Below are positions 36,110-44,952 of a stretch of DNA of 64,000 bases, piece by piece. The stretch comes from an uncultured Bacteroidota bacterium (GTDB lineage: Bacteria > Bacteroidota > Bacteroidia > Chitinophagales > Chitinophagaceae), in contig CAILLK010000102.1 of NCBI GenBank assembly GCA_903835005.1, forward strand, positions 22,595 to 86,594. Reading direction: 5' to 3'. Numbering within the stretch: the first letter of the stretch is position 1; every line of letters begins with the position of its first letter. The notes beneath the pieces were generated by a model. It did no database searches, had not been told where the DNA came from, and saw nothing but the letters and a program-made list of their open reading frames with translations. Both the position numbers and the translations under genes were made by a program.

Positions 36110-36189
36110 TTTCCGTTTTCTAATTAAGCAACAACTTGCTGTTTATCAATCACTAACTTCTTTTTTCCTTTTCTCAGTTAAGCAAGATC
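36110..36189 (-). repeat. hsd-island repeat unit R1
   Basis: This unit begins within the last codons of hsdS (its first TTGCTTAA contains the HsdS stop) and ends 52 bp before the start of the nuclease-like gene. Confidence 0.9.
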
Positions 36190-37407
36190 CTTCACCTCCA
36201 GCTTCCCGCTTATCAGCCTCGGCAATAACCGGTCCCTGATTTGGCGTAGCTGGTCATTTTGCTGTTGTAAATTTTCTATCTGGTTAAAAATCGGATTAAC
36301 TATCGAATGAAATTTTGAAACCACTTTTTCTTCAGGTATGAGAATATTTATCTTCTTAAATACACCCTTTGTTATTTCAAGAAAAGTAGATCCAGTTGCC
36401 AACGATTCAAAAATCTCTTTATTGAAATAAGCCCAGAAGTAAATAAAAGTATATGGCAGAATTTCGTTTGGTAAGCAGGTGATAAATCCCTGATTTGTAC
36501 AGCCAGGACAAGTATTTATTCCTATTGCTCCAATCGTAGCTCGACTTGTTAGCATAATTGAATAGGCTGGGAAAATCTTTGCAGAGCTTTCTTTCAATCC
36601 TTTTTCAGAAATTTTATGAGATGATGCAATCAGGAACATACCCTTTGAGCCGGTAATATCAGTTGGAGTAAACCAGTTAATATTACCATCCCAATATTCA
36701 TCTTTTACAGTAGAAGGAGTGCCACCACCAAGTATTTCAAAAGAATCCCCTAGCTTTTTCACCTCCCATCCCTCCGGTATCCCCTTCACAAACTTCACCC
36801 CCTTATACCCCGGAAACCGCATCCGCACAAACCACTCCTTATATATTTCCTTCGCCGTTTCTTCTAAGAGTTTTATTCGTTGGTTGTTTGTTTCTATTAG
36901 TTCATCATAGTTGCTTAGAATAGATGCGATAATCTTTTGCCTATCTCGTTTTGGGAAATTAAGTGGAATTGACCTTATCATTTCAAGGCTAATAAAGCCT
37001 TGAGCAGAGCCACTTTTTATCGCTTCAATATAGTATTGTACAGCATTTGTTTTCAAATAGTAGTAAAGAAATTGTGCCTCTATTTCATCATTTGGTCTAA
37101 TAATTGCAACACTACTGGAAATGCCAAATTTATCTGTTTCCTTAAATATGTATGTATCTCCAATAGAAGAGCCAATAATACTCAATATAAGATCGTTGGG
37201 TCTAGGTTTAGTTAATGCCTTTGATGAATCTTTAAAGTACTTTTCATAATCTTCATTGGAAATGAAACTCAATAATGATAAGTCGATTCCTGTTTTTTGA
37301 AAATTTTTTGATGATAGATAAGGAATACCAAATTCCGTTCTTTGAATGCTAGCATGTGCACCATCACCAACTAAACATTTAACCCCAATTTTTGATTCAG
37401 TTATCAT
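36178..37407 (-). CDS. hsdS: Type I restriction-modification specificity subunit HsdS
   Basis: The 409-residue protein has the two-target-recognition-domain layout: TRD1 at ~1-150, a central conserved helix (ETNNQRIKLLEETAKEIYKEWFVRM), TRD2 at ~205-370 (IPEGWEVKKLGDSFEILGGGTPS), and a C-terminal helix ending QIRDRLLPRLISGKLEV. It determines the DNA site for the HsdM2S and HsdR2M2S complexes. Its start overlaps hsdM by 11 bp. The 5' half is A/T-richer than hsdM, usual for variable TRDs. Confidence 0.93.
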   Translation of the reverse strand: MITESKIGVKCLVGDGAHASIQRTEFGIPYLSSKNFQKTGIDLSLLSFISNEDYEKYFKDSSKALTKPRPNDLILSIIGSSIGDTYIFKETDKFGISSSVAIIRPNDEIEAQFLYYYLKTNAVQYYIEAIKSGSAQGFISLEMIRSIPLNFPKRDRQKIIASILSNYDELIETNNQRIKLLEETAKEIYKEWFVRMRFPGYKGVKFVKGIPEGWEVKKLGDSFEILGGGTPSTVKDEYWDGNINWFTPTDITGSKGMFLIASSHKISEKGLKESSAKIFPAYSIMLTSRATIGAIGINTCPGCTNQGFITCLPNEILPYTFIYFWAYFNKEIFESLATGSTFLEITKGVFKKINILIPEEKVVSKFHSIVNPIFNQIENLQQQNDQLRQIRDRLLPRLISGKLEVKDLA

Positions 37408-39241
37408 TGGTTACGACGAAATTCTTAAAATTTAAGTCAATAGTATGTTCTAATTCGCTGCTCTTGGAATTCAATAAGCGTAAATTTTCGTGCCGCTCCT
37501 TCATCTCCGCCAAAAACTCCTCCTCTGTCAGTCCATCCTCTTCTATCACCACACCTACATACCGCCCGGGGTTCAGGCTGTAGTCCTGCTCTTCCAGTTC
37601 CGCCATCGTTGCCGCCTTGCACAGCCCCGTCACATCTTCATACACTCCGTTCGGGAACCGCTCCTGCAGCCAGTTCCTGTGCCCAAGGTAGTAGGCTTCT
37701 TTATCCTGCATGGCCTTCAGTTTCCGCTCCGCTTCCTCCATCCTCGCTGCCCATCTTTTTATTTCTTTTTCATTTTCGGGCTTGGCGGTTCTTACCTTAT
37801 TTACCTCACTTTCCTGCTCAGCAGCCTCAGCCCGGCATTCGGCAGCCTGTGCCTCATATTGTGCCAGCAGTTCTTTCAGCCGGTGCACTTCGCCCCTGTA
37901 CAGCCGCACTATGGTGGCTATATTCTGTATATGCTCTGCCGTAAACTCCCGCAGCGCCCTCGTCACCTGCCTGAAGATGTTGCGGGCATCTATAAATAGT
38001 ACGGTATGCTCCGTTCCCTCCCTTGCCTTATCAAAAAACCACAGCGTGGCGGGCAGTGTCACGGTATAAAACATATTTTTGGGCAGCGTCAGCATCACAT
38101 CTATCATCCCTGCCCTTATCAGGCTCTTTCTTATGTCCGCCTCGCTGTTTCTTGCATCGCTGGCGCTGTTCGCCATCACCAGCGCCGCCCGTCCGGTTGG
38201 TGTCAGTGATGTTGCAAACAGATTTATCCACAGATAGTTGGCATTGGGCACCGTATTCACATTTTTGGCATCGGCCTTATCGCCCGCTGCCTTCTTTGTT
38301 TTGTTCTGGGGTATGCCATATTCATTAAATCTTGGCTGCACCTTCACCTTGTCCAGGTTCACATCATCCACATTAAACGGCGGATTGGCCATCACATAGT
38401 CAAACCGTCCGTAGCTGTTATACGGGTCTTCATAATAGCTGTTCGATGGGCTTATCTCGCCCCGCAGCCCGTTTATGGCCAGGTTCATCCGTGCCAGTTT
38501 CACCGTCTCAGGGGTTTTCTCCACGCCATACACCATCAGGTCCTTGGTATCGGCCTCATGCAGTTCCTGTCGCCGCCGGTCCACAAACAGCGAGCTTTGC
38601 ACAAACATACCGCCACTGCCGCAGGCCGGGTCAAATATCGTACCCTTATACGGCTCTATTATTTCCACCATCAGCTTTACCACGCTGGTAGGCGTAAAAA
38701 ATTCGCCGCCTCCCTGTCCCTCAGCCAGTGCAAACTCCGCCAGAAAGTATTCATACACCTTCCCGAATACATCGCCCGTAGCATCGTCTGGTATATCGGC
38801 AAAGTTTTTCAGCAGTGTTTTGGGCATGGTTCTGTCCTCCTTCACATACAGCTTAAAATATTCATCCTTCGGCAGGCTGCCCTCCAGTTCCGGTTTGTAT
38901 TTTTCTATAAGCTCCATGGCGTGTTTCAGCGCCTTGGCTATATCCTCGCTCTCCGGCAGCCCCAGCAGATACTCATACCGTGCTTCCGGCGGCAGGTAAA
39001 AACCACATTCCCTTATAGCAATATCTTCCTCCTTTTGTTGCAGCCGGGCATTTTGCTGCTCTTTCAGCACAGCATCTATTACAGGCTTTACCTTATTAAA
39101 CTTTATAGAAGCAAACCGCAAAAAGATGATGCCCAATATAGGCGTGGCATACTCACTGGCCTTCAATCCGCTGTCGGCCCTTAATTGGTCCGCCGACTGC
39201 CACAGCCGGTCCTCCAGTTCCTTTAATTGTTCCCCGCTCAT
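37397..39241 (-). CDS. hsdM: Type I restriction-modification DNA methyltransferase subunit HsdM
   Basis: The 614-residue enzyme carries the N6-adenine methyltransferase motifs FDPACGSGGMFVQ (SAM binding, ~205) and NPPFN (catalytic, ~293), plus the N-terminal helical HsdM domain and a long charged coiled coil at ~450-530 (EAERKLKAMQ). It modifies host DNA at sites set by HsdS. It is the first gene of the minus-strand hsdM-hsdS-(nuclease)-(ATPase)-hsdR operon. Confidence 0.95.
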   Translation of the reverse strand: MSGEQLKELEDRLWQSADQLRADSGLKASEYATPILGIIFLRFASIKFNKVKPVIDAVLKEQQNARLQQKEEDIAIRECGFYLPPEARYEYLLGLPESEDIAKALKHAMELIEKYKPELEGSLPKDEYFKLYVKEDRTMPKTLLKNFADIPDDATGDVFGKVYEYFLAEFALAEGQGGGEFFTPTSVVKLMVEIIEPYKGTIFDPACGSGGMFVQSSLFVDRRRQELHEADTKDLMVYGVEKTPETVKLARMNLAINGLRGEISPSNSYYEDPYNSYGRFDYVMANPPFNVDDVNLDKVKVQPRFNEYGIPQNKTKKAAGDKADAKNVNTVPNANYLWINLFATSLTPTGRAALVMANSASDARNSEADIRKSLIRAGMIDVMLTLPKNMFYTVTLPATLWFFDKAREGTEHTVLFIDARNIFRQVTRALREFTAEHIQNIATIVRLYRGEVHRLKELLAQYEAQAAECRAEAAEQESEVNKVRTAKPENEKEIKRWAARMEEAERKLKAMQDKEAYYLGHRNWLQERFPNGVYEDVTGLCKAATMAELEEQDYSLNPGRYVGVVIEEDGLTEEEFLAEMKERHENLRLLNSKSSELEHTIDLNFKNFVVTNDN

Positions 39242-39334
39242 GGTAAAAACTCCTCAAAATTGATTCAACCCGAAAATTAAAGAATTAAACCAGTTAATCC
39301 ATTAAACACCAAAATATAAGATTTGTTTCCGGTA

Positions 39335-39426
39335 GAGACGGATTGAATCCGTCTCCGGATATGATGGCATAACCCGCTGTTCGGATTTTTAATCCCGAAC
39401 AAAATGGCTGCGGATTTGCAATCCGC
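39335..39426. repeat. Three consecutive REP-like hairpins
   Basis: GAGACGGATT/AATCCGTCTC (39335-39355), GTTCGG...CCCGAAC (39379-39400) and GCGGATT-TGC-AATCCGC (39410-39426) follow one another. The alternating GGATT/AATCC arms show that they are related. Confidence 0.7.
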
Positions 39427-39770
39427 TTTTTTATCAGGTCTCAAATTATGTTATTCTTAATCAGGGTACTTAAATGCCAGATGCATTTCAATTCTGTTCA
39501 ATATCATTCTGGGGCGAGTTTGCCGCTTAGGTTTGTGTTTAGCCATCTCGTGCCTGTGCAATTTCACCGGTTTGCAACTGCCGTATTCTTATACTCATCC
39601 ACTATTGCCATACAATTCTCCTAATTCTATAATCCTGAAAATCCTGATCCAAAATAAATATGTCTGAAAATTAGGAATTTACAATATTATATTTTACCTT
39701 TGTTCCAAATTAGTAGGATAATTGACAATTTATTAAACTATGAAACAATTTATCTCAAATTCCGGCATAC

Positions 39771-39840
39771 ATTATACCCGAATTATACCTTTTTATACCT
39801 TTTTATACCTAAATATACCCTTTTATACCCGATTATACCC
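39771..39840. repeat. Phased TATACC tandem array
   Basis: Seven copies of TATACC lie at a period of 10 bp (the first step 11), within units of the form TTTTATACCY. This spacing places each copy on the same face of the helix. Confidence 0.85.
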
Positions 39841-40224
39841 TGTTTTTCATACCGAAAATTAACTATAGTAATTGATAAACAGCACTTTAAAAATAATAAT
39901 TAATTCAACATATCTTCCATTATACCCTAAACATGAAATATAATGACTCGCGATAGTTATGGTAATTTAAAAAAAATAATCAACTGTAAGGGCGTTTTTT
40001 TGCAACCTAAAAATTAACCCGCTGATAATGAGTTGTTTAAGCCGATAAACACTTCAAAAACCAGAAAATTTTGAAGAAAAATGAAGAAAATTGAAGTGAA
40101 AATGAAGAAAAATGAAGTGTTTGTGACGTGTTTTGAAGCAAAATTGAAATAAAATTGATCATTACAATCGGCTTAAAATATAAAAAAGCCACATATGGTT
40201 CATTGCATTCATCTTATCAATAAT

Positions 40225-40315
40225 CAACTAACTACTAAAAACTAACGACAAAAGACTAATGATTAATTCTAAGGACTAACGACTAAAGACTAACGACTAA
40301 AGACTTACGACTGAC
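40225..40315. repeat. ACTAACGAC-type tandem repeats
   Basis: A run of imperfect copies of ACTAACGACTAAAG and shorter variants. Repeats of this wording recur in intergenic DNA of Bacteroidota; function unknown. Confidence 0.7.
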
Positions 40316-40564
40316 CAGGGTTTAAAATAGGGTGCGATGAGAAATACATATTAAATTAATGTGAGCCACAGTAGAGGTTTTCAATCATTTTTACTGGGAA
40401 AAATTATCCACAAACAATTTTTTTTGTAGGGTAGGGTGTAAATATTTTAGGGGCAATCCTGTAGCCAGCCCATAAAATTTCTCGAAGGGGTTGCCCAACG
40501 CTGAATATTAGGTAACAAAAAATTACACACTTCGGTAGCTAATGTACCAGGTCCCCGATAGCCA

Positions 40565-41320
40565 TCATATTTTCTCCATAACACTCATCTGCAGCCAGCC
40601 TGTACGGCCATCCGGCAGGCGCACTTCTGCCCAGTTGGATTTTACATCCAGTACCTTTACAGTAGTGCCTTCGGGCACAAGCGTTACCGGCTTGCCTTTA
40701 AGGGTGGGGTTCATAAGCGGGGCATCATTGAACATAACTACCGCCCCGTCATATTGCTGATTGTGCACCGATGAAAAATAGGCCAGTACCAGAAAGGATA
40801 TACACACCAGCCATAGTATACCCAGCAGTTGACCCGGTAAGAAGGCTACGGATGCACTGTTGAACCTGCGGATGATCATGGCTATGATTATCAGGCAAAA
40901 TGGTATCAGGGCTCCAATAGACCATAAGGTTGATTTGCCGGCCTCAGTAAGCGAATCCCACCACTGGATAAAAAAGATGTCTTTGCTGTAAGGTATGTTA
41001 TTGGCAATGCGGCCGCGGGCCAGAGCCAGGTTTTCCTGGGCATCCTTATACCGTGGGTCAAACCTCAGGGCACGCTCGTAGTTCAGTATAGAATTGGGTA
41101 TTTTATTGAGCCGGTAGTACGTATTGCCCAGGTTATAATAAATCTCAGGGTTCCGGGGTTTGGTGGCAGCAATCTGTTCGTAATAAACCAGTGCGCTGTC
41201 GTATTGTTTCTGCAGATAAAAGTTGTTTCCCTTATCCCACAATTGCGTATAACCAACGATTGCAAGACTATGCAATGCGCTCAGTAAGAGGGCTATAAAG
41301 AAAGGAACTGTTTTTTTCAT
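40565..41320 (-). CDS. batE: BatE-like protein: TPR plus SH3 domain
   Basis: The 251-residue protein has a signal peptide, TPR repeats at ~35-110 (PEIYYNLGNTYYRLNKIPNSILNYERALRFDPRYKDAQENLALAR in pieces), two membrane helices at ~135-190, and a C-terminal bacterial SH3 segment (KGKPVTLVPEGTTVKVLDVKSNWAEVRLPDG in pieces). This is the BatE layout of the Bacteroides aerotolerance operon. Its start overlaps batD by 4 bp. Molecular role not established. Confidence 0.85.
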   Translation of the reverse strand: MKKTVPFFIALLLSALHSLAIVGYTQLWDKGNNFYLQKQYDSALVYYEQIAATKPRNPEIYYNLGNTYYRLNKIPNSILNYERALRFDPRYKDAQENLALARGRIANNIPYSKDIFFIQWWDSLTEAGKSTLWSIGALIPFCLIIIAMIIRRFNSASVAFLPGQLLGILWLVCISFLVLAYFSSVHNQQYDGAVVMFNDAPLMNPTLKGKPVTLVPEGTTVKVLDVKSNWAEVRLPDGRTGWLQMSVMEKI

Positions 41321-43311
41321 GATTTAAAAACGTCTTCAAGGTCACTGATCACTTTTATAGCTTCATCATATACATGCGCCATCTGCTTTGATCCGCCCGA
41401 AGCATACAAAGAGGTTTCACATTCCCAGATTACATTTTCCAGGCTTTTCTGCAGCGTAACCGGAACATTTTTCAGCAGTAAAGCTTCCTTATAGCTGTCG
41501 TGAGATAATGAAGAAAGCGGGATATTCAGTTTGTCGCTGAGATAAAGCCATATGGCCTTCGATATTTCTTCGTAGAAAGGTTTGGCGCTGTTTTGCTGCA
41601 GGTATTTCTTAGCCAGGGCCAGGCGCTGCAAAGCTATCTTATTGGCACGTCTCTTCCTCAGCAGCACCGTATCTTTCGACAGTTCTTCATCCTTCTTTTT
41701 CCAGGCAATCAAACCTATAAAGGTCAGCAGCGGAAATGCGAACATAGACCAGTAGGTGCCGGTAAAAAGTAAAGGCTTGCTCTGTGGAATGATCTTTAAC
41801 AGGGGCTGCCTGGCTATATCATGAATGTCTTTCAGCGCAAGGGTATTGCTTCCTGCGACGGCAGGAGCATAGTGCTTCCCTGCTTTAACATGCAGTTTTA
41901 TAGGCTGTGTGTGTTCGGTTACATAAGCTCCGGTCTGCGGATTGAAGCAGGTGAAATTAATACCGGGAATATCATAATCTCCAGGTGTGTGCGGAGTGAT
42001 CACATAGTTGATGATTTTTGAGCCGCTTATAGTAGTGCTCCTTCCGGTTACGGTATCCGTTATTACCGGGTCATAAGTATTAAGCCCGTTCGGCAGGTCC
42101 AGTTTTGGGGCTTCAATCAGCTTCAGGTTGCCACTGCCGGTTATCGTAACAGTGAGTGTTGCCAGGTCATCGGTAGTCAGATCCTGCTTATCAATTTTAT
42201 CGGATATAGAAAAAGTGCCAACTGCGCCACCATAATCAGCTGGTTTGTTTTTATCGGGCAACGCAGATACCGTAATTTTTACAGGCTCACTTTTGATGTT
42301 TACTTTAACATCTTTATATGCCATGGTATTATAGAAACTGTTGTTGAAGAACGGATCATTCATCATCAGTGAGCCGCCGCCAAACACATCAGAGAGCTTC
42401 CGTTTTACCTGCTGCACTATGCGGGCCACACCCTTAGCTTCGGCCGCATCGAGCTCAAGAGTGCCGGCCTGCTGAGGGAATAAGGCAGATTTTTTGAGCA
42501 GGAACACCTGGTATTTTTTACCATCCAAAACTTCTTCAGTTGGTTTTGCTTGCTTCGGGATATCAAAATCCTGTGTCCAGAAACCATTCAGGGAGGGCAG
42601 TTTGGATATGCCCACCTGCATAGGTATTCTTGAATACAATTTATAGCTGGTGGTTATCTGCTCACCCACATGCACCTTGCTTTTATCAACCACCACCTTA
42701 ATAAAGAGATCTTTATTTATTTCAGAGTCATTGACTACAGCCTCGGGTTGTTGTTGCTGCTGAGGCTGCTGCTGCTGTGGCTGCTGGCGTCTCTGCTGCT
42801 GCATCTGCTGCATAGCCTGCATTTGCTGTTGCTGCATCTGCTGCATGTGCTGCATCATGGCCATGATGTCGTCGTCCTGGCCGCCAAACGGGTCGTTCCG
42901 GTTGGTCCGTTGCTGCACAGTGCCGGGTATTACCTGTATAGTTATTGAGTTGGATAAGTAAGTATGTCCTGCAGCGTCTTTGGCTGATATAGGCGGGATT
43001 GTAAAAGTGCCCTGCGTTTTTGGCTGAATAACATAAGTAAGGGTGATAGCCTGTGATTGCACCATTTTGTTTCCGGAAATAGACATGTTGGTACTGGACG
43101 ACTGGAAAGGCCCCTGCGTAATAACAAAATCGGAAGTAACAGGTCTCGAAACGGATTGAAGGTTCTGAGCATCCCGGATGGTATACTGTATCTGAACCTG
43201 GTCTTTTGTGCCTATTTTATTCGCGCCGGCTTCGGCAGTAAAAACAACGTTCTGTGCCAGGCCGGAGCAAGCACTTAATATAAATATGATAAGTATATTA
43301 TAACGCCACAT
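41317..43311 (-). CDS. batD: BatD-family protein
   Basis: The start at 43311 (MWRYNILIIFILSACSGLAQ) gives a proper signal peptide; an in-frame ATG 11 codons upstream adds only charged residues. The 664-residue protein has BatD beta-sandwich repeats (VVFTAEAGANKIGTKDQVQIQY), a Met/Gln-rich low-complexity stretch near residues 145-190, and a membrane helix near residue 525 followed by a cytoplasmic helical domain. BatD and BatE normally follow batA, batB and batC; here the upstream neighbour is an unrelated SDR gene. Confidence 0.9.
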   Translation of the reverse strand: MWRYNILIIFILSACSGLAQNVVFTAEAGANKIGTKDQVQIQYTIRDAQNLQSVSRPVTSDFVITQGPFQSSSTNMSISGNKMVQSQAITLTYVIQPKTQGTFTIPPISAKDAAGHTYLSNSITIQVIPGTVQQRTNRNDPFGGQDDDIMAMMQHMQQMQQQQMQAMQQMQQQRRQQPQQQQPQQQQQPEAVVNDSEINKDLFIKVVVDKSKVHVGEQITTSYKLYSRIPMQVGISKLPSLNGFWTQDFDIPKQAKPTEEVLDGKKYQVFLLKKSALFPQQAGTLELDAAEAKGVARIVQQVKRKLSDVFGGGSLMMNDPFFNNSFYNTMAYKDVKVNIKSEPVKITVSALPDKNKPADYGGAVGTFSISDKIDKQDLTTDDLATLTVTITGSGNLKLIEAPKLDLPNGLNTYDPVITDTVTGRSTTISGSKIINYVITPHTPGDYDIPGINFTCFNPQTGAYVTEHTQPIKLHVKAGKHYAPAVAGSNTLALKDIHDIARQPLLKIIPQSKPLLFTGTYWSMFAFPLLTFIGLIAWKKKDEELSKDTVLLRKRRANKIALQRLALAKKYLQQNSAKPFYEEISKAIWLYLSDKLNIPLSSLSHDSYKEALLLKNVPVTLQKSLENVIWECETSLYASGGSKQMAHVYDEAIKVISDLEDVFKS

Positions 43312-43396
43312 ATTTTTAATGTGTTTCCTGAGAGGTTTCCACAAAATTAGTTCGTATGAAGGATGGACAGGGTTAAAACTACGTTAAAAAGTTTCA

Positions 43397-44101
43397 TTAT
43401 AAATCACCTTTAACAGGCCTCATTATCAATGTTTCCACACAGGCCTGGGGCGATAAAAGATACGCGCTAAACAGCATAGCAGCCACATCGTTTGCTTCCA
43501 TTATTCTTTCGGTAGCTACGCCACTGCCTTCCCACGATGGGGTGTAGGTAGCTCCCGGGCATATGGAGGTAACCTTTATATTGAAAGGCCTTAATTCTTC
43601 CCTCAGATTCTCCGAAAAACCCATTAATGCGTATTTAGATATACTATAGGCTCCTCCATTGGGGTAAGCTTTGAGGCTGGCTACAGAGCACATATTGAAT
43701 ATATGCCCGGCCTGTTTGCTGATAAAAGCAGGTAATAATTTCCGGGTAAGCCAATAAGCGCTGTAAAGGTTTGTACTTGTAAGTGTTTCCAGCAACCCAT
43801 CTGGTTCATCAGCCAGGTTACCAGGCAGGTAGGTTCCTGCATTATTGACCAGGATATCAATACCTGGGAAATCAGCAAGAACTAAATCTCCAAATGCGCT
43901 CACTTCCTCTTTTTTGCTCAGATCTGTTGCTCTCGAAATTATTTGCCTGCCGGGGAATTGTTTTTTCCAGCTTGCTAAATTCTCCGAAAGTTTGCGCTGG
44001 TTTCTGGCACATACAGCAATTGAAAAACCTTCATTCAATAATTTTTCAGCAATCACCTTCCCCATACCCTGGGAAGCTCCTGTTACAACGGCGTAAGGCA
44101 T
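43397..44101 (-). CDS. Short-chain dehydrogenase/reductase
   Basis: The 234-residue protein shows the SDR NAD(P)-binding motif TGASQGMGKVIAEKLL near the N-terminus, NNAG (DILVNNAGTYLPG), and the catalytic Tyr-x-x-x-Lys YSISKYAL with Ser in MCSVASLKA. It is most like 3-oxoacyl-ACP reductase or sepiapterin-reductase-type enzymes; the substrate cannot be told by eye. It is divergent from the Dph6-like gene with only 16 bp between the annotated starts. Confidence 0.9.
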   Translation of the reverse strand: MPYAVVTGASQGMGKVIAEKLLNEGFSIAVCARNQRKLSENLASWKKQFPGRQIISRATDLSKKEEVSAFGDLVLADFPGIDILVNNAGTYLPGNLADEPDGLLETLTSTNLYSAYWLTRKLLPAFISKQAGHIFNMCSVASLKAYPNGGAYSISKYALMGFSENLREELRPFNIKVTSICPGATYTPSWEGSGVATERIMEANDVAAMLFSAYLLSPQACVETLIMRPVKGDL

Positions 44102-44117
44102 AATTAATGTGGATTAA

Positions 44118-44858
44118 GTGAGGCAAATTACATTGATTTGCATAAAACTTCAAAGATTGGATCAACAAACAAGGGTAGTGCTGAACTGGAGTTCGGGCAA
44201 AGATGCAGCACTGGCATACTATTTACTTTCTCAACAGAAGGATTTATGTGTGGAATACCTGCTCACCACCCTCAGTGAGGAACATGGCCGGGTGTTTATG
44301 CATGGAATACGGGAAAAGTTGCTGGATATGCAAGCTGAAAGAATGAATCTGCCGCTGATAAAAGTAAAATTACCTTCCAGCCCTGATGACAAGATATATA
44401 ATGAGGCTATGAGAAAAACTTTTGGCGAACTGAGTGAAAAGGGAATTTCTTTGGCTGCATATGGAGATATATTTCTTGAAGACCTGCGCCTGTACAGGGA
44501 AAAGCAACTGAAGGAGGCTGGAGTTAAAGCTTTATTTCCGTTATGGAAAATAGATACTAGGCAATTGGTGCAAATGGTTGAAAACTCGGCAATAGAGGCC
44601 ATTATAGTTTGTGTGAATGAAAAATACCTCGGGAAGGAATTTCTGGGTAAAAAGATAAATGCTGATTTCTTGAGCTGCCTGCCTGCCAATGTTGACCCGT
44701 GCGGTGAAAACGGGGAGTTTCATACCTTTGTTTATAATGCACCATTTTTTACAGAGCCTGTTCCGATAGTTATGGGCGAAATCGTGCATAAAACCTACGA
44801 TACAGGTGATGGAAAAAAATGGGATACCGGGTTTTACTTTCTGGATGTGAGTGTATAG
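44118..44858 (+). CDS. Dph6-related ATP pyrophosphatase
   Basis: The 246-residue protein has the PP-loop WSSGKDAALAYYLL and the family segments LTTLSEEHGRVFMHGI, GDIFLEDLRLYREKQL, FPLWKID and DPCGENGEFHTFVY. Archaeal and eukaryotic Dph6 amidates diphthine, but bacteria lack diphthamide, so the bacterial substrate is unknown. The ATG at 44118 is doubtful: it is very close to the divergent SDR start, and a GTG at 44178 (VLNWSSGKD) would also fit. Confidence 0.85.
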   Translation: MRQITLICIKLQRLDQQTRVVLNWSSGKDAALAYYLLSQQKDLCVEYLLTTLSEEHGRVFMHGIREKLLDMQAERMNLPLIKVKLPSSPDDKIYNEAMRKTFGELSEKGISLAAYGDIFLEDLRLYREKQLKEAGVKALFPLWKIDTRQLVQMVENSAIEAIIVCVNEKYLGKEFLGKKINADFLSCLPANVDPCGENGEFHTFVYNAPFFTEPVPIVMGEIVHKTYDTGDGKKWDTGFYFLDVSV

Positions 44859-44952
44859 ATCAAACGCTTTATCCTGAAATATAGAAATTCTGTTATAAGC
44901 CAAACAAAAAATTGTAAATGACTAAAACCAGCATAATTCATCGAATTACAGA

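Larger units (their letters stand above)
39242..40564. other. 1.3-kb non-coding region upstream of hsdM
   Basis: No convincing gene is present. It contains three REP-like hairpins at 39335-39426, a phased TATACC array at 39771-39840, purine-rich GAAGAAAAAT repeats near 40070-40125, and ACTAACGAC-type tandem repeats at 40225-40315. A plus-strand -7-like TACCTTTG lies at ~39695-39702, and a 39-codon frame starts at 39740 across the array, but nothing supports expression. The hsdM promoter must lie here but was not identified. Confidence 0.7.

Noticed and set aside
32561..36189. 22-bp direct repeats with ~33-bp spacers in the hsd island could suggest CRISPR
   Set aside because: The spacers are similar to one another, the pairs are separated by whole genes, and there are no cas genes, so an immunity array is excluded.
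39700..39903. 67-codon plus-strand frame across the TATACC array
   Set aside because: The translation is dominated by the tandem repeat, it shows no family resemblance, and there is no support for expression beyond a -7-like box.
42670..42948. Leu/His-rich plus-strand frame within batD
   Set aside because: It is the antisense shadow of the Met/Gln-rich low-complexity stretch of BatD.
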